Source of the DNA: Hymenobacter sp. 15J16-1T3B
GTDB lineage: Bacteria; Bacteroidota; Bacteroidia; Cytophagales; Hymenobacteraceae
Assembly (NCBI RefSeq): GCF_020711235.1
Contig: NZ_JAJFAV010000021.1
Span: forward strand, 1 to 64,000
DNA length: 64,000 nucleotides
Reading direction: 5' to 3'
The translations under genes were made by a program, and so were the position numbers. This document shows positions 41,973 to 51,700 of this stretch, in pieces. Under the pieces are notes generated by a model. The model saw only the letters and a list, made by a program, of their open reading frames with translations, was not told where the DNA came from and did not search any database. The first letter of the stretch is position 1, and every line of letters begins with the position of its first letter.

Positions 41973-42180
41973 AGCGAAAAAGGGTAGGCAAAAAGGCAAA
42001 ATGCCTACTTAGACACCCGCCGGCGCGGGGCGTTGCATTCGCCGCGGGCAATAGTTGCAAGCCCGGCTTGGCCCTCGCCCGCGGCCGGGAAAGCGCCGGA
42101 GCCGCAGTACTTCTTCGCCAGCCCGGCCCCAGCGGCACCGGCCGCGCAGCCGGTTCGGGCCACTGCCGTACCTTGCCGTC

Positions 42181-43230
42181 ATGACCAACGCCATCCAAAC
42201 CGGCCTGCTTGCCTACGGCATGTCGGGCCAGCTGTTTCAGGCGCCGTTTGTGGCTGCCCACCCCGCTTTTGAGCTGCGCGCCGTGGTGGAACGCAGCCGC
42301 AAGCAGGCCCAGCAACGGTACCCCGACGTCATCAGCTACCAGTCAGTGGCCGAGCTGCTGGCCGACGAGGCCCTTGAGCTGGTTATCGTGAACACGCCCA
42401 ACGACTCGCACGTGCAGCTGGCCCGCGAGGCCCTGCAGGCCGGCAAACACGTGCTGCTGGAAAAGCCCGTGGCCACAACCGTGGCCGAGTGGCGGGAGCT
42501 CTGCCAGCTGGCCCGCGCGGCGAACCGCCAGCTGCTGGCCTACCAAAACCGCCGCTGGGACTCCGATTTCCAGTCGGTGCGCCAGGTGGTGGCCAGCGGG
42601 CAGCTGGGCCAGCTGGCCGAAGTCACCTTCCGCTTCGACCGCCACAAGCTGCCCCTGCACCACAAGTTGTTCAAGGAAGAACCCCACACGCCCGGCAGCG
42701 GCCTGCTTTTCGACCTGGGCCCGCACGTGCTCGACCAGGCGCTGAGCCTGTTTGGCCGTCCCGCGCACGTGCGCCGCACCCAGGGCCAGTTCCGGCCCGG
42801 CTCCCAGGTCACCGACTACTTCCAGCTGCAGCTGCACTACCCGCAGGGCCCGCTCGTGACGGTAGTCGGCGGGCTGGTGATTCCCGAGCCCCTGCCCAGC
42901 TTCGTGCTGCACGGCACCCACGGCAGCTACCTCAAGCCCCGCGCCGACGTGCAGGAAGCCCAGCTCAACGAAGCCATGTCGCCGCTGGCCCCCGGCTACG
43001 GCCTGGAGCCCGCCGAGCTGGCCGGTCAGCTGACGGTGGTCGGCGAGGATGGCCGGCGCCAGACCAGCGCCGTGCCCGCGCCAAAGGGCGACTATATGGG
43101 CTTGTTCGAGGCCGTGTACCAGACCTTGCGCCACGGCGCCCCCTACCCCATCACCGAGGAGCAGCTGTTGTGGCAATTGCAGGCCTTCACCGAGCCCGAC
43201 GACGCCTGGGAGCTGCGCCGGGCGGAGTAG
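42181..43230 (+). CDS. Gfo/Idh/MocA-family NAD(P)-dependent oxidoreductase
   Basis: 349 aa. The N-terminal Rossmann domain (about 1-120) has GLLAYGMSGQLFQAPF in place of the standard GxGxxG, and the conserved EKP at 94-96. The C-terminal alpha/beta domain (about 125-345) contains NRRWDSDFQSVRQVV, GSGLLFDLGPHVLDQAL (with the His and Asp equivalents of the family catalytic site) and GLFEAVYQTLRHG. Such enzymes oxidise or reduce sugars or cyclitols. A -7-like TACCTTGC (42169-42176) ends four bases before the ATG. It is monocistronic and ends before an inverted repeat. Confidence 0.9.
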   Translation: MTNAIQTGLLAYGMSGQLFQAPFVAAHPAFELRAVVERSRKQAQQRYPDVISYQSVAELLADEALELVIVNTPNDSHVQLAREALQAGKHVLLEKPVATTVAEWRELCQLARAANRQLLAYQNRRWDSDFQSVRQVVASGQLGQLAEVTFRFDRHKLPLHHKLFKEEPHTPGSGLLFDLGPHVLDQALSLFGRPAHVRRTQGQFRPGSQVTDYFQLQLHYPQGPLVTVVGGLVIPEPLPSFVLHGTHGSYLKPRADVQEAQLNEAMSPLAPGYGLEPAELAGQLTVVGEDGRRQTSAVPAPKGDYMGLFEAVYQTLRHGAPYPITEEQLLWQLQAFTEPDDAWELRRAE

Positions 43231-43248
43231 CCGGGCCGCTGGGGTAAG

Positions 43249-43297
43249 GCGAGGCATCTGGGGCACGTCATCGGCCGTGCTCACCCAGATGCCTCGC
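43249..43297. repeat. 14-bp inverted repeat between convergent genes
   Basis: GCGAGGCATCTGGG (43249-43262) and CCCAGATGCCTCGC (43284-43297) pair perfectly around 21 bases that contain a further GCAC/GTGC pairing. Flanking GAAT/TTT-like bases extend it weakly. It probably serves as a terminator for the oxidoreductase and the convergent SDR gene. The sequence is unlike the other palindromes here. Confidence 0.7.
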
Positions 43298-43325
43298 TTT
43301 GCTCGACCTGGCTACGCTTTGCCGG

Positions 43326-43982
43326 CTAGTACCGGTGCGCCAGCGCCACAATGTCTTTGACTTCGAGGACGCGCTTTTCGTAGCCGTGGCGGGTTGCGTT
43401 GAGCATGGCCCGGCCTACTTCGGCCATGGTCGAGACGAAGCCCGGGGTCAGCCGCCGCGCCAGCGGGTACAGCCAGGCCACGTACTTGTAGAACGGCAAG
43501 ATGTTGCGCTGCCCGGGCGTGGCTTTCATGAAGCCCGGCCGGAACGCGTACCCGTTCGGGAAGAGGCGCAGCAGCTCGTTTTCGGTGCGGCCCTTCACGC
43601 GGGCCCACATCTGCCGGCCTTTCCCCGACGAGTCGGTGCCGCTGCCCGAAACGTAGCAAAACGTCAGCTGCGGATTCAGGAGGGCCAGGGTGCGGGCAAA
43701 GCCTAGCGTCAGGTCGTAGGTCAGGCGGGTGTACTCGGGCTCCTTCATGCCCACCGACGAGACACCCAGGCAGAAGTAGCAGGCGTCGTAGCCCTGTAGC
43801 TCCTGGGCAATGGCCTCGGGGTGTTCAAAGTCCTGGAGCAAGACCTCGCGCAGTTTGGGGTGCTGCCGACCGGTGGGCTTGCGCGTGACGACCAGCACCC
43901 GCTGCACGTCGGGGGCCTGCAGGCATTCGAGCAGCACGCCTTCGCCCACCATGCCGGTGGCACCGGTTACGATTACGTTCAT
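43326..43982 (-). CDS. NAD(P)-binding SDR-like protein (atypical, YwnB/HTATIP2-type)
   Basis: 218 aa Rossmann protein starting MNVIVTGATGMVGEGVLLE, with the TGATGMVG dinucleotide-binding loop. It has YVSGSGTDSSGKGRQMWARVKGRTE with a Ser and Lys where atypical SDRs keep their catalytic set, though the Tyr of YxxxK is replaced. Overall length and the PGFMKATPG segment match the small epimerase-like proteins related to HTATIP2. It may reduce a carbonyl or act as a redox sensor. Leftward, convergent with the oxidoreductase and divergent from the helicase. Confidence 0.85.
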   Translation of the reverse strand: MNVIVTGATGMVGEGVLLECLQAPDVQRVLVVTRKPTGRQHPKLREVLLQDFEHPEAIAQELQGYDACYFCLGVSSVGMKEPEYTRLTYDLTLGFARTLALLNPQLTFCYVSGSGTDSSGKGRQMWARVKGRTENELLRLFPNGYAFRPGFMKATPGQRNILPFYKYVAWLYPLARRLTPGFVSTMAEVGRAMLNATRHGYEKRVLEVKDIVALAHRY

Positions 43983-44168
43983 CTGGTTGGTTATCCGTGG
44001 GGTGTGTTCTTGCTACGACGCAGCGCCCCCGCCGATACTTTATCGGCGGGCCTAATTTCTTGTTCCTGCGCGTTGCCCGGGCCCGCACACTACGGCCGAG
44101 CGGCAGGCTGTCAGCGGGTTGCCGGCGCCGCCCCGAACCATCCTGGCGCCGGGGCTGTTCTTTTCGCG

Positions 44169-44176
44169 TATCTTTA
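44169..44176 (+). promoter_or_regulatory. -7 box (TATCTTTA) of the helicase gene
   Basis: TATCTTTA matches TAnnTTTG except for the last base. It lies between the first in-frame ATG (44119) and the TTG at 44248, which supports the later start for the helicase. Confidence 0.5.
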
Positions 44177-44247
44177 GCCAGAATACGCTGCTGTTTGCTG
44201 ACCAGGAACCCAAGGTCAGCCATCTTTTCAACCCAATTGCTGAACCC

Positions 44248-45840
44248 TTGACGTTCGACGATTTCCAACTGCACCCCGACGTAGCCGACGGGGTACACGG
44301 CATGGGCTACTCCAAGCCCTCCCCCATTCAGGAGCAGGCCATTCCGGCCGCGCTGGCCGGCAAAGACCTCATTGCCTGCGCCCAGACCGGCACCGGCAAA
44401 ACCGCCGCCTACCTGCTGCCCGTCCTTGATTTCATTGCCTACGAGCGCCCCGAGCACACCACTGCCCTCATCCTCTGCCCCACGCGCGAGCTGGCCAAGC
44501 AGATCGACGAGCAGGTGGAAGGCTTCGGCTACCACGTCGGGGCTTCGTCCATTGCCATCTACGGCGGCGGCAAAAGCGAGAACTGGGAGCAGCAGAAGCG
44601 CGCCCTCACCCAAGGCGCCGACATCATCATCGCCACGCCCGGCCGCCTGATTGCGCACATGCAGCTGGGCTACGTGAAGCTCGACCAGATCGACTTCCTC
44701 ATCCTGGACGAAGCCGACAAGATGCTGGACATGGGCTTTTCGGATGACATCATTCAGATTGTCAACCACCTGCCCACCAAGCGCCAGACCCTGCTCTTCT
44801 CGGCCACCATGCCGAACAAGATCCGTGAGTTTTCGAAGAAGATTCTGCACGAGCCGGAGGAAATCCGCCTGGCCGTGTCGAAGCCGGCCGAAAACATCAA
44901 CCAGCAGATGTACATGGTGTACGACACCATGAAGCTGGCTTTGCTGGAGCACCTCATCGGCGAGCTGGACGTGCAGAGCATGATCCTGTTTACTTCGCGT
45001 AAGATGAACGTGGGCCCCATCGAGCGGGCCCTGCGCAAGAAAGGCCTGAACGTGCGCGGCATCACCTCCGACCGCACCCAGGAGGAGCGCGAGCAAGTCA
45101 TGCGCGACTTTAAAAACAAGCAGTTCCAGATCCTGGTGGCCACCGACGTAATGTCGCGCGGCATCGACGTGAGCGAGCTGAGCCACGTGGTGAACTTCGA
45201 CCTCCCGCGCGACGCGGAGGATTACGTGCACCGCATCGGCCGCACGGCCCGCGCCGGCACCTCGGGCATGGCCATTACGTTCGTGTCGGACCACGACCAG
45301 GACGCGGTGGTGAAAATCGAGAAGCTCATCGAGCGGGAGCTGGAAAAGAAGCCCACGCCCCCCGAAATTGGTCCTTCGCCCGAGTTTGACCCTAAGAAAT
45401 ACCGCGGCCGCGGCGCCGCCGGTCCTGGGGGCCGCGGCGGCAAATCCTCGCCTTTCGGCGGCGGTGGCCGTAGCAGCGCCGGCCGCTCGGAGCGGCCGGC
45501 GCACGCCGCGCCCAAACCGGCCCCGGCAGTAGCCCTGGCCGAAGGTGCCGAAGCCCCCGCCGTAGCCGGCGAAACCGAGGAGCAGAAAAAGCGCCGCAAG
45601 AAGCGCCGCCGCGGGCCCAAGCCCGAAGGCGCCACGGCCGGCGGTATCGAAGCCACGACGAGCACCGCGGAAGGCGCTGCCCCAACGGCAGCCGTTGCCG
45701 ACGGCGAAGGCAGCACTGGCGAAGCCGCCAAGCGCCGCCGCAAGCGCGGCGGGCGCAACCGCAGTGGCCGCGGGCCCAAGCCGGAAGGAGTAGGTGCGGC
45801 CGACTCGGCACCGGTAGCCTCGGCGGCCGCGGCTGAGTAA
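44248..45840 (+). CDS. DEAD-box RNA helicase with basic/Gly-rich tail
   Basis: About 530 aa ATP-dependent RNA helicase. Motifs: Q motif GYSKPSPIQEQ, Walker A AQTGTGKT (about 45-52), PTRELA, DEAD (about 153), SAT (about 186), and HRIGRTAR (about 328). After residue about 385 comes a long low-complexity tail with RGRGAAGPGG and two KRRKKRRRG-type basic blocks, as in Bacteroidota RhlE-like helicases. The proposed start is the TTG at 44248 (LTFDDFQLHPDV), the usual N-terminus of the family, downstream of a -7 box; an in-frame ATG at 44119 lies before that box. A terminator follows immediately. Confidence 0.92.
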   Translation: MTFDDFQLHPDVADGVHGMGYSKPSPIQEQAIPAALAGKDLIACAQTGTGKTAAYLLPVLDFIAYERPEHTTALILCPTRELAKQIDEQVEGFGYHVGASSIAIYGGGKSENWEQQKRALTQGADIIIATPGRLIAHMQLGYVKLDQIDFLILDEADKMLDMGFSDDIIQIVNHLPTKRQTLLFSATMPNKIREFSKKILHEPEEIRLAVSKPAENINQQMYMVYDTMKLALLEHLIGELDVQSMILFTSRKMNVGPIERALRKKGLNVRGITSDRTQEEREQVMRDFKNKQFQILVATDVMSRGIDVSELSHVVNFDLPRDAEDYVHRIGRTARAGTSGMAITFVSDHDQDAVVKIEKLIERELEKKPTPPEIGPSPEFDPKKYRGRGAAGPGGRGGKSSPFGGGGRSSAGRSERPAHAAPKPAPAVALAEGAEAPAVAGETEEQKKRRKKRRRGPKPEGATAGGIEATTSTAEGAAPTAAVADGEGSTGEAAKRRRKRGGRNRSGRGPKPEGVGAADSAPVASAAAAE

Positions 45841-45860
45841 GCGTGACCTGATTAGTACCG

Positions 45861-45896
45861 AAAAGCCCCGTAGCCGACGCTGCGGGGCTTTTTTAT
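45861..45896 (+). terminator. rho-independent terminator of the helicase
   Basis: AAAAGCCCCGTAGC (45861-45874) pairs with GCTGCGGGGCTTTT (45879-45892) around loop CGAC, with two more T residues extending the run. Confidence 0.88.
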
Positions 45897-45931
45897 TAAC
45901 CAGCCATTGAATCTACGCCGGACCTCTACTT

Positions 45932-46003
45932 CGTCATCCTGAGCAGGGCGAACCGAAGGTCGACGTAGTCAAGGACCTTCGGTTCGCTCTGCTCAGGATG
46001 ACG
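45932..46003. repeat. 30-bp inverted repeat with 12-base loop
   Basis: The left arm 45932-45961 begins CGTCATCCTGAGCAGGGCGA. The right arm 45974-46003 is its complement at 29 of 30 positions. Bases 45949-45973 (arm plus loop) are identical to 38665-38689. The start of the arm, CGTCATCC, also resembles the CGTCATTCC of the 36-kb palindrome. It lies between the helicase terminator and the efflux operon, with no gene in 45841-46148. Confidence 0.88.
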
Positions 46004-46066
46004 GGCTAATAGCTGGTTCCCGCATTCAACTTCGCCCCGTGGCGCTGACGCTTCACCCCGGGTTTG

Positions 46067-46087
46067 GCCCCGCTTCGGGGCTTTTTT
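46067..46087 (+). terminator. second terminator, without an evident gene before it
   Basis: GCCCCG-CTT-CGGGGC (46067-46081) followed by TTTTTT (46082-46087). It lies 64 bases after the palindrome and 61 bases before the efflux operon. No open frame ends here, so it either backs up the helicase terminator or ends a short RNA starting within 45900-46060. Confidence 0.7.
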
Positions 46088-46148
46088 CGAGCGGGCGGTG
46101 GCCCATTGAGCGTGCTTAGCAGCGGATTCAGGCCCTAGCAACCCGCTT

Positions 46149-47561
46149 ATGCGCTACCTCGCCCGCTTACTTCGCCCCGCCTCGGCAGCCCTGCTGCTTT
46201 TTACTGCCCTGCCGGCTCGCAGCCAGGATGGGGCTACTTCGGCCGCCCGATTTCCGGTACTCGACGGCTACGTGGCCCAGGGCCTGCGCAGCAACCTAGC
46301 CCTGCAGCAGCGGCAGGCCGCCGGCGACAAAGCCGAAGCCGCTTTGCGAGTAGCCCGGGCGCTCTTCTACCCCAGCCTGGACTTCAACGCCCGCTACAGC
46401 GCGGCCAGCGGCGGGCGGCGCATCGAAATACCAGTGGGCGACCTGCTCAACCCCACTTACGCTACGCTCAATCAGCTCACCGGGACGGATAACTTTCCGC
46501 AGCTGCAAAACCAGAGCACACCCTTTCTGCGGCCCCACGAGCAGGAAACCAAGCTGCGCCTGACCGTGCCGGTGTACCAGCCGGCGCTGCGCTACAACCA
46601 GGCCATCAGCCGCGAGCAGGCCGCCGTGGCCGCCCTCGACGTGCAGCGCTACCGCCGCGAGCTGGTCAAGGAAATCAAGGTGGCCTACTTCAACTACCTG
46701 GCCGCCCGGCGCGTCATCGAGCTGTACGGCCGCACCCGGCAGCTGGTGGAGCGCAACCAGCACGTCAGCGAGAAGCTGGTGCAGAACCAGCGCGCCACGC
46801 CCGACGTGGTGTACCGTGCCCGGGCCGAAGTCAGTGCCGTGGACCAGCAGCTGGCCGAGGCCCGCAAAAACGAGCAGGTGGCCCGGGCCTACTTCAACTT
46901 CCTGCTCAACCAGTCCCAGGAGCAGCCCGTGACGGCCCTGCCCGACTCGGCCCTGGCCCTGCCCGCGCCCCAGCCCCTGCCGGCCCTGACCGAAACCGCC
47001 GGCACCACCCGCGAGGAGTTGCAGCAGCAGCAGAAGGCCGTATCGATGGCCGACCTCAGCCTGGGTCTAGCCCGCTCGCGCTACCAGCCCACCGTGGCCG
47101 GCCTCGTCGACCACGGCTACCAGGGCCCGCGTTACGACTTCCGCAACCGCGACGGTAACCGCTTTACGCAGGCCTCGCTGGTGCTGAACTGGAACCTGTT
47201 TGGGGGCCTGCAAAACCGCGCCCAGACGGCCCTAGCCCGCGCCGAGCAGCGCCAGCAAACCACCCGTCTGCAGGAAGCTCAGGCCCAGATCAGCCTGGAA
47301 GTGCGCCAGGACTACTACGCCCTGGAAGCCACTCGCGCCACCGTGCTGGCCGCCGAAGCCCGCCTGCGCAGCGCTGCCCAGGCCTTCCGGCTGGTGAGCC
47401 GGCAGTACGAGGAAGGCCTCACCCCGCTGTTGCAATTCATCGACGCGCGCACCACCTACACCAACGCCGAGCTCAACCTCATCCTGAGCAAGTATGCCTA
47501 CCTCGGCCAGCTGGCCCGAGTGGAGCGCAGCGCGGCCACTTACCCGCTGGCGGCTGAATAG
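46149..47561 (+). CDS. TolC-family outer-membrane efflux protein
   Basis: 470 aa channel component of a tripartite pump. Signal peptide about 1-26 (ALPARSQ). Two internally similar halves of long coiled helices follow (first about 40-240, with QRQAAGDKAEAALRVARAL and YRRELVKEIKVAYFNYLAAR; second about 280-470, with LARSRYQPTVAGLVD and QISLEVRQDYYALEATRATV), typical of outer-membrane efflux proteins. It is the first gene of an operon with the adaptor (79 bases later) and the RND pump. Confidence 0.92.
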   Translation: MRYLARLLRPASAALLLFTALPARSQDGATSAARFPVLDGYVAQGLRSNLALQQRQAAGDKAEAALRVARALFYPSLDFNARYSAASGGRRIEIPVGDLLNPTYATLNQLTGTDNFPQLQNQSTPFLRPHEQETKLRLTVPVYQPALRYNQAISREQAAVAALDVQRYRRELVKEIKVAYFNYLAARRVIELYGRTRQLVERNQHVSEKLVQNQRATPDVVYRARAEVSAVDQQLAEARKNEQVARAYFNFLLNQSQEQPVTALPDSALALPAPQPLPALTETAGTTREELQQQQKAVSMADLSLGLARSRYQPTVAGLVDHGYQGPRYDFRNRDGNRFTQASLVLNWNLFGGLQNRAQTALARAEQRQQTTRLQEAQAQISLEVRQDYYALEATRATVLAAEARLRSAAQAFRLVSRQYEEGLTPLLQFIDARTTYTNAELNLILSKYAYLGQLARVERSAATYPLAAE

Positions 47562-47640
47562 AGCCCGTTTCACCGTCCCTTCCGACAACTCGCGGGCCCG
47601 GTCACTACACCGCCCCGCTCAGCCCTTTGCTAACAAGCCC

Positions 47641-48711
47641 ATGCTACGCCCAGCCTTACTCCTGCTTACCGCTTCCGCCGCGCTGCTGACCGCCAGCAGC
47701 TGCGGCTCCAAGGAAACCCAGGCCGCAGCCGCGCCGCCTACCGCGGAAGCTTCGGCCGATACCGAGCTCATCCCGGTGCAGACGGTGCCGCTAGCCGCTC
47801 AGCCGCTGACCGAGGCCATCCGTGCCAGCGGCAAGCTTTCCTCCGCCACCGAGCTGCGCCTGGGCTTCAAAGTCGGCGGTATCGTAACAGAGCTAGGTCC
47901 CCGCGAAGGCGACGAGGTGCGCCGCGGGCAGGTGCTGGCCCGCGTGAATCCGGCCGAGGTGGGGGCGCAGGTGACGCAGGCGCGGGAAGCCCTGGCGCAG
48001 GCCGAGCGCAGCCTGCAGCGCAGCCAGAACCTGTACCGCGACTCGGTGGCAACGCTGGAGCAGGTGCAAAACGCCCGCACTGCCGTGGCTGCCGGCCGCG
48101 CCGCCGTGCAGGCCGCCGAGTTCAACCAGCAGTACGCCACCATCGTGGCGCCGGTGAGCGGGCGGGTGCTGAGCCGCCGCGCCGAGCCGGGCGAGCTGGT
48201 GGCCGCCGGCGCCCCGGTGTACGAGCTCAGCTCCTCGGACGCGGCCTGGGTGCTGCGCGTGGGCCTGGCCGACCGCGACGTGGTGCGCGTGCGCCTCGGC
48301 GACGCGGCCACCATTCACCTCGACGCCTACCCGGAACTGGACTTCCGGGGCCGCGTGAGTCGACTGGCCCAAACCAGCGACCCGGCCAGCGGCACCTACG
48401 AGGCGGAAATAACCGTGCAGCCCGCCGGGCGCAAGTTGGTATCGGGGCTGGTGGGCGAAGTGGACATTACTCCACGGGCCGGGGCGGCCGTGGCCACGGT
48501 GCCGGTGGAGGCTTTGGTCAGCGCCGACGGCAGCCGGGGCTACGTGTACACCCTGCGCGGCCGCGGGCCGCAGGTGCAGCAGCACCCGGTGCGCGTGCTG
48601 CGCCTGCTGGGCGGGCAGGTGGCCATAGCCTCCGAGTTGCCGCTAGGCACGCCCATCATCAGCCAGGGCGCGGCCTACCTCACGCCCAGCTCGCGGGTGA
48701 CGGTGCAGTAA
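47641..48711 (+). CDS. RND efflux membrane-fusion adaptor lipoprotein (HlyD/AcrA-like)
   Basis: 356 aa periplasmic adaptor. The N-terminus MLRPALLLLTASAALLTASSC has a lipobox with acylated Cys, so it is anchored in a membrane. Order: beta-barrel strand (about 50-70), lipoyl half (ELRLGFKVGGIVTELGPREG), a short coiled hairpin (about 105-165, QAREALAQAERSLQRSQNLY), second lipoyl half (ATIVAPVSGRVLSRRAEPGE), then beta-barrel and membrane-proximal domains. ATG 47641 gives the lipoprotein signal. It lies between the TolC and RND genes; its start is 36 bases plus one gene before the pump. Confidence 0.92.
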   Translation: MLRPALLLLTASAALLTASSCGSKETQAAAAPPTAEASADTELIPVQTVPLAAQPLTEAIRASGKLSSATELRLGFKVGGIVTELGPREGDEVRRGQVLARVNPAEVGAQVTQAREALAQAERSLQRSQNLYRDSVATLEQVQNARTAVAAGRAAVQAAEFNQQYATIVAPVSGRVLSRRAEPGELVAAGAPVYELSSSDAAWVLRVGLADRDVVRVRLGDAATIHLDAYPELDFRGRVSRLAQTSDPASGTYEAEITVQPAGRKLVSGLVGEVDITPRAGAAVATVPVEALVSADGSRGYVYTLRGRGPQVQQHPVRVLRLLGGQVAIASELPLGTPIISQGAAYLTPSSRVTVQ

Positions 48712-48747
48712 CCCCCGCTTCTCTCCCACTCCAAACCGAAGAACGCC

Positions 48748-51700
48748 GTGCGTATCGCCGCTTTTTCCGTCAAGAACTACCAGTTCATGCTGGTGGTGTT
48801 TCTGCTGGCGCTGGGCCTGGGCCTGAACGCGCTGCTGACCATGCCCCGGGCCGAGGACCCCTCGCTGTCCTCGCCGAGCTTCGCCGTGGTGGCCGTGTAC
48901 CCGGGCACCAACCCCACCGACATGGAGGATTTGGTGGTCAAGCCCCTGGAGGAAAAGCTCAACGGGCTCGACAACGTCAAGAAGCTCGTCACCACCATCG
49001 ACGACGGGCTGGCCGTGGTGCGCATCGACTTCGTGTACTCCGAGGACCCCGACGACAAGTACGCCGAGGTGCTGCGCGAAATCAACAACCTGCGCCCCCA
49101 GCTGCCGGCCGATCTGGCCGCGCTGGAAGTGCAGAAGTTCACCCCTTCGGACGTGAACATCCTGCAGGTGGCGCTGGTGTCGCCGACCTTGCCCTACAGC
49201 GCGCTGCAACAGCAGGCCGAGGAGCTGCAGGACCGCCTGCAGAAAATCAAGGCGCTGAAGAAAGTGGAAACCTGGGCCTACCCGCTGCGGCAGGTGCGCG
49301 TGAACCTGAACCTGGAGAAAATGGCCCGGCTCGGGCTAGGGCTGAACCAGGTGCTCGGGGCCATTCAGAGCGAAAACGTGAACATTCCCGGCGGCTCGGT
49401 GGAAGCCGGCCCCAAGAAGTTCAACATCAAAACCAGCGGCCGCTACGCCGACCTGGCGGAGGTGCAAAACACCGTGGTGCAGGCCTCGGCCCAGGGCGTG
49501 GTTTACCTCAAGGACGTGGCCGACGTGAGCTTCAACTACGAGGAGGAAAACTACCTCGGCCGGCTCAACGGGCAGCGCGCCGTGTTCGTGTCGGCGGCCA
49601 TGAAGGACCAGCAGAACATCATTGCCGTGCGCGACGAGCTGACGCCGGTGCTGGCGCAGTTCCAAAAGGATTTGCCCAAGGACATCCAGTACGTCAAGAG
49701 CTTCGACCAGGCCGATAACGTGGGCCACCGCCTCACGGGCTTCACCCGCGACTTCGGCATTGCCATCTTCCTGGTGCTGCTCACGCTAATTCCGCTGGGC
49801 TGGCGGGCCTCGGTGGTGGTCATGATTTCCATTCCGCTCTGCCTGGCCATCGGGCTGGCCATCCTAAATTTGCTCGGCTTCAGCATCAACCAGCTCAGCA
49901 TCGTGGGCTTGGTGGTGGCCCTGGGTTTGCTCGTCGACGACAGCATCGTAGTGGTCGAAAACATCGAGCGGTACCTGCGCGCCGGCTACGGCCGGGTGCA
50001 GGCCGCCATCAAGGCCACCGAGCAGATCAGCCTGGCCGTGGTGGGCTGCACCGCCGTGCTCATCCTGGCCTTTTTGCCGCTGGTGTTTCTGCCCGAGGGC
50101 GCCGGCGACTTTATCCGCTCCCTGCCCATGGCCGTCATTACCACGGTGCTGGCTTCGCTGTTCGTGGCCCTGACCATCGTGCCCTTCCTGTCGAGCCGCA
50201 TTCTGTCGGCGCACGAGCACGCCGAGGGCAACTTCTTTCTGCGCGGGCTGAACCGGGTGCTGGAGCGCACCTACAAGCCATTGCTCGACCGCGCCCTGCA
50301 CCGTCCCTACCTGGCGCTGGCCGTGGCCGGGGCCATCTTCGTGGGCGCCCTAGCCCTAATTCCGACGGTGGGCTTCAGCGTGTTTCCGCGCTCCGAGAAG
50401 CCCATGTTCCTGGTGACCATCGAGACGCCGCTGGGCACCTCGCTCTACGAAACCGACCGCGTGGCCCGGCGCGTGGAACGCGAGCTGGCCCGGGAGCCGC
50501 AGGTGCGCAACTACGCCACCAACGTGGGCCACGGCAACCCGCGCATCTACTACAACATCGTGCCGCGCAACACCACCGCCAACTTCGCCGAGCTGTTCGT
50601 GCAAACCCAGCCGCTGGAAGTCAAGGAGCTGGAGGCGCTGGTGACCCGCCTGCGCGGCCGGCTGACCAACGTGCCCGGGGCCAAAATCGAGGTCAAGCAG
50701 TTTGAGCAGGGCCCGCCGGTGGAGGCGCCCATTGCCATCCGCGTCTTCGGCGACAACCTCGACTCCCTGCGCAGCCTGGCCTTCCGCGTCGAGAAGCTGC
50801 TGGCCCGCACCGAGGGCACCATCTACGTGAATAACCCGCTCACCGCCCTGGGCACCGACCTCAAGGTGCGCATCAACAAGGACAAGGCCGGCTTGCTGGG
50901 CATCCCGGTCAGCGAAATCGACCGCACCGTGCGCCTGGGCGTGGCCGGCCTGAACGTGGGTACCTTCCAGGTGGAGGGCGACGACAACGACTACAACATC
51001 AACGTGAGCTTGCCCCGCGGGCAGCGCCAGACCCTCGACGCCTTCGACAAGCTCTACGTGACCAGCCGCTCGGGCGCCCTGGTACCCCTGCGCCAGCTGG
51101 CCGACCTGCGCCTGGAAGCCAGCCCGACCAGCATCCGCCACTACGACAAGGACCGCTACGTGACCATCACCGCCTCGGTGAAGCCGGGCTACCTGACCAA
51201 CAACGTCTACGAGAAGGTCATCGGCCAGCTCGATGCGTTCAAGTTTCCGGCCGGCTACCGCTACGTGGCCGCCGGCGAAAAGGAAAGCGCCCAGGACTCC
51301 TTCGGCGGGCTCGGCACCATTGTCATCATCACCATCTTCGGCATCTTGGCCGTGCTCATCCTGGAGTTCCGCACCTTCAAGAGCACGCTCATCGTGCTGT
51401 CGGTCATCCCGTTGGGCGTCATCGGCGCGGTGGTAGCCCTGCTGCTCACCGGCAATTCTTTCTCTTTCGTGGCCGTCATCGGCCTGATTGCCCTCATCGG
51501 CATCGAGGTGAAGAACTCCATCCTGCTCGTGGACTTCACCAACCAGCTGCGCCTGCAGGGCCGGGGGCTGGACGAGGCCATCGAGGAAGCCGGGCAGGTG
51601 CGCTTCATTCCCATCCTGCTGACCACGCTCACCGCCATCGGCGGGCTGGTGCCGCTGGTGCTCGAAGGCAACCCGCTCTACTCCCCGCTGGCCTGGGTGC

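Noticed and set aside
43983-45504. Long leftward open frame antisense to the DEAD-box helicase
   Set aside because: Val/Leu/Ala/Gly-rich mirror of codon bias; the helicase motifs are unambiguous on the other strand.
26944-46003. CRISPR array from the long repeats
   Set aside because: The repeats are single palindromes with different sequences and no regular spacing or spacers.
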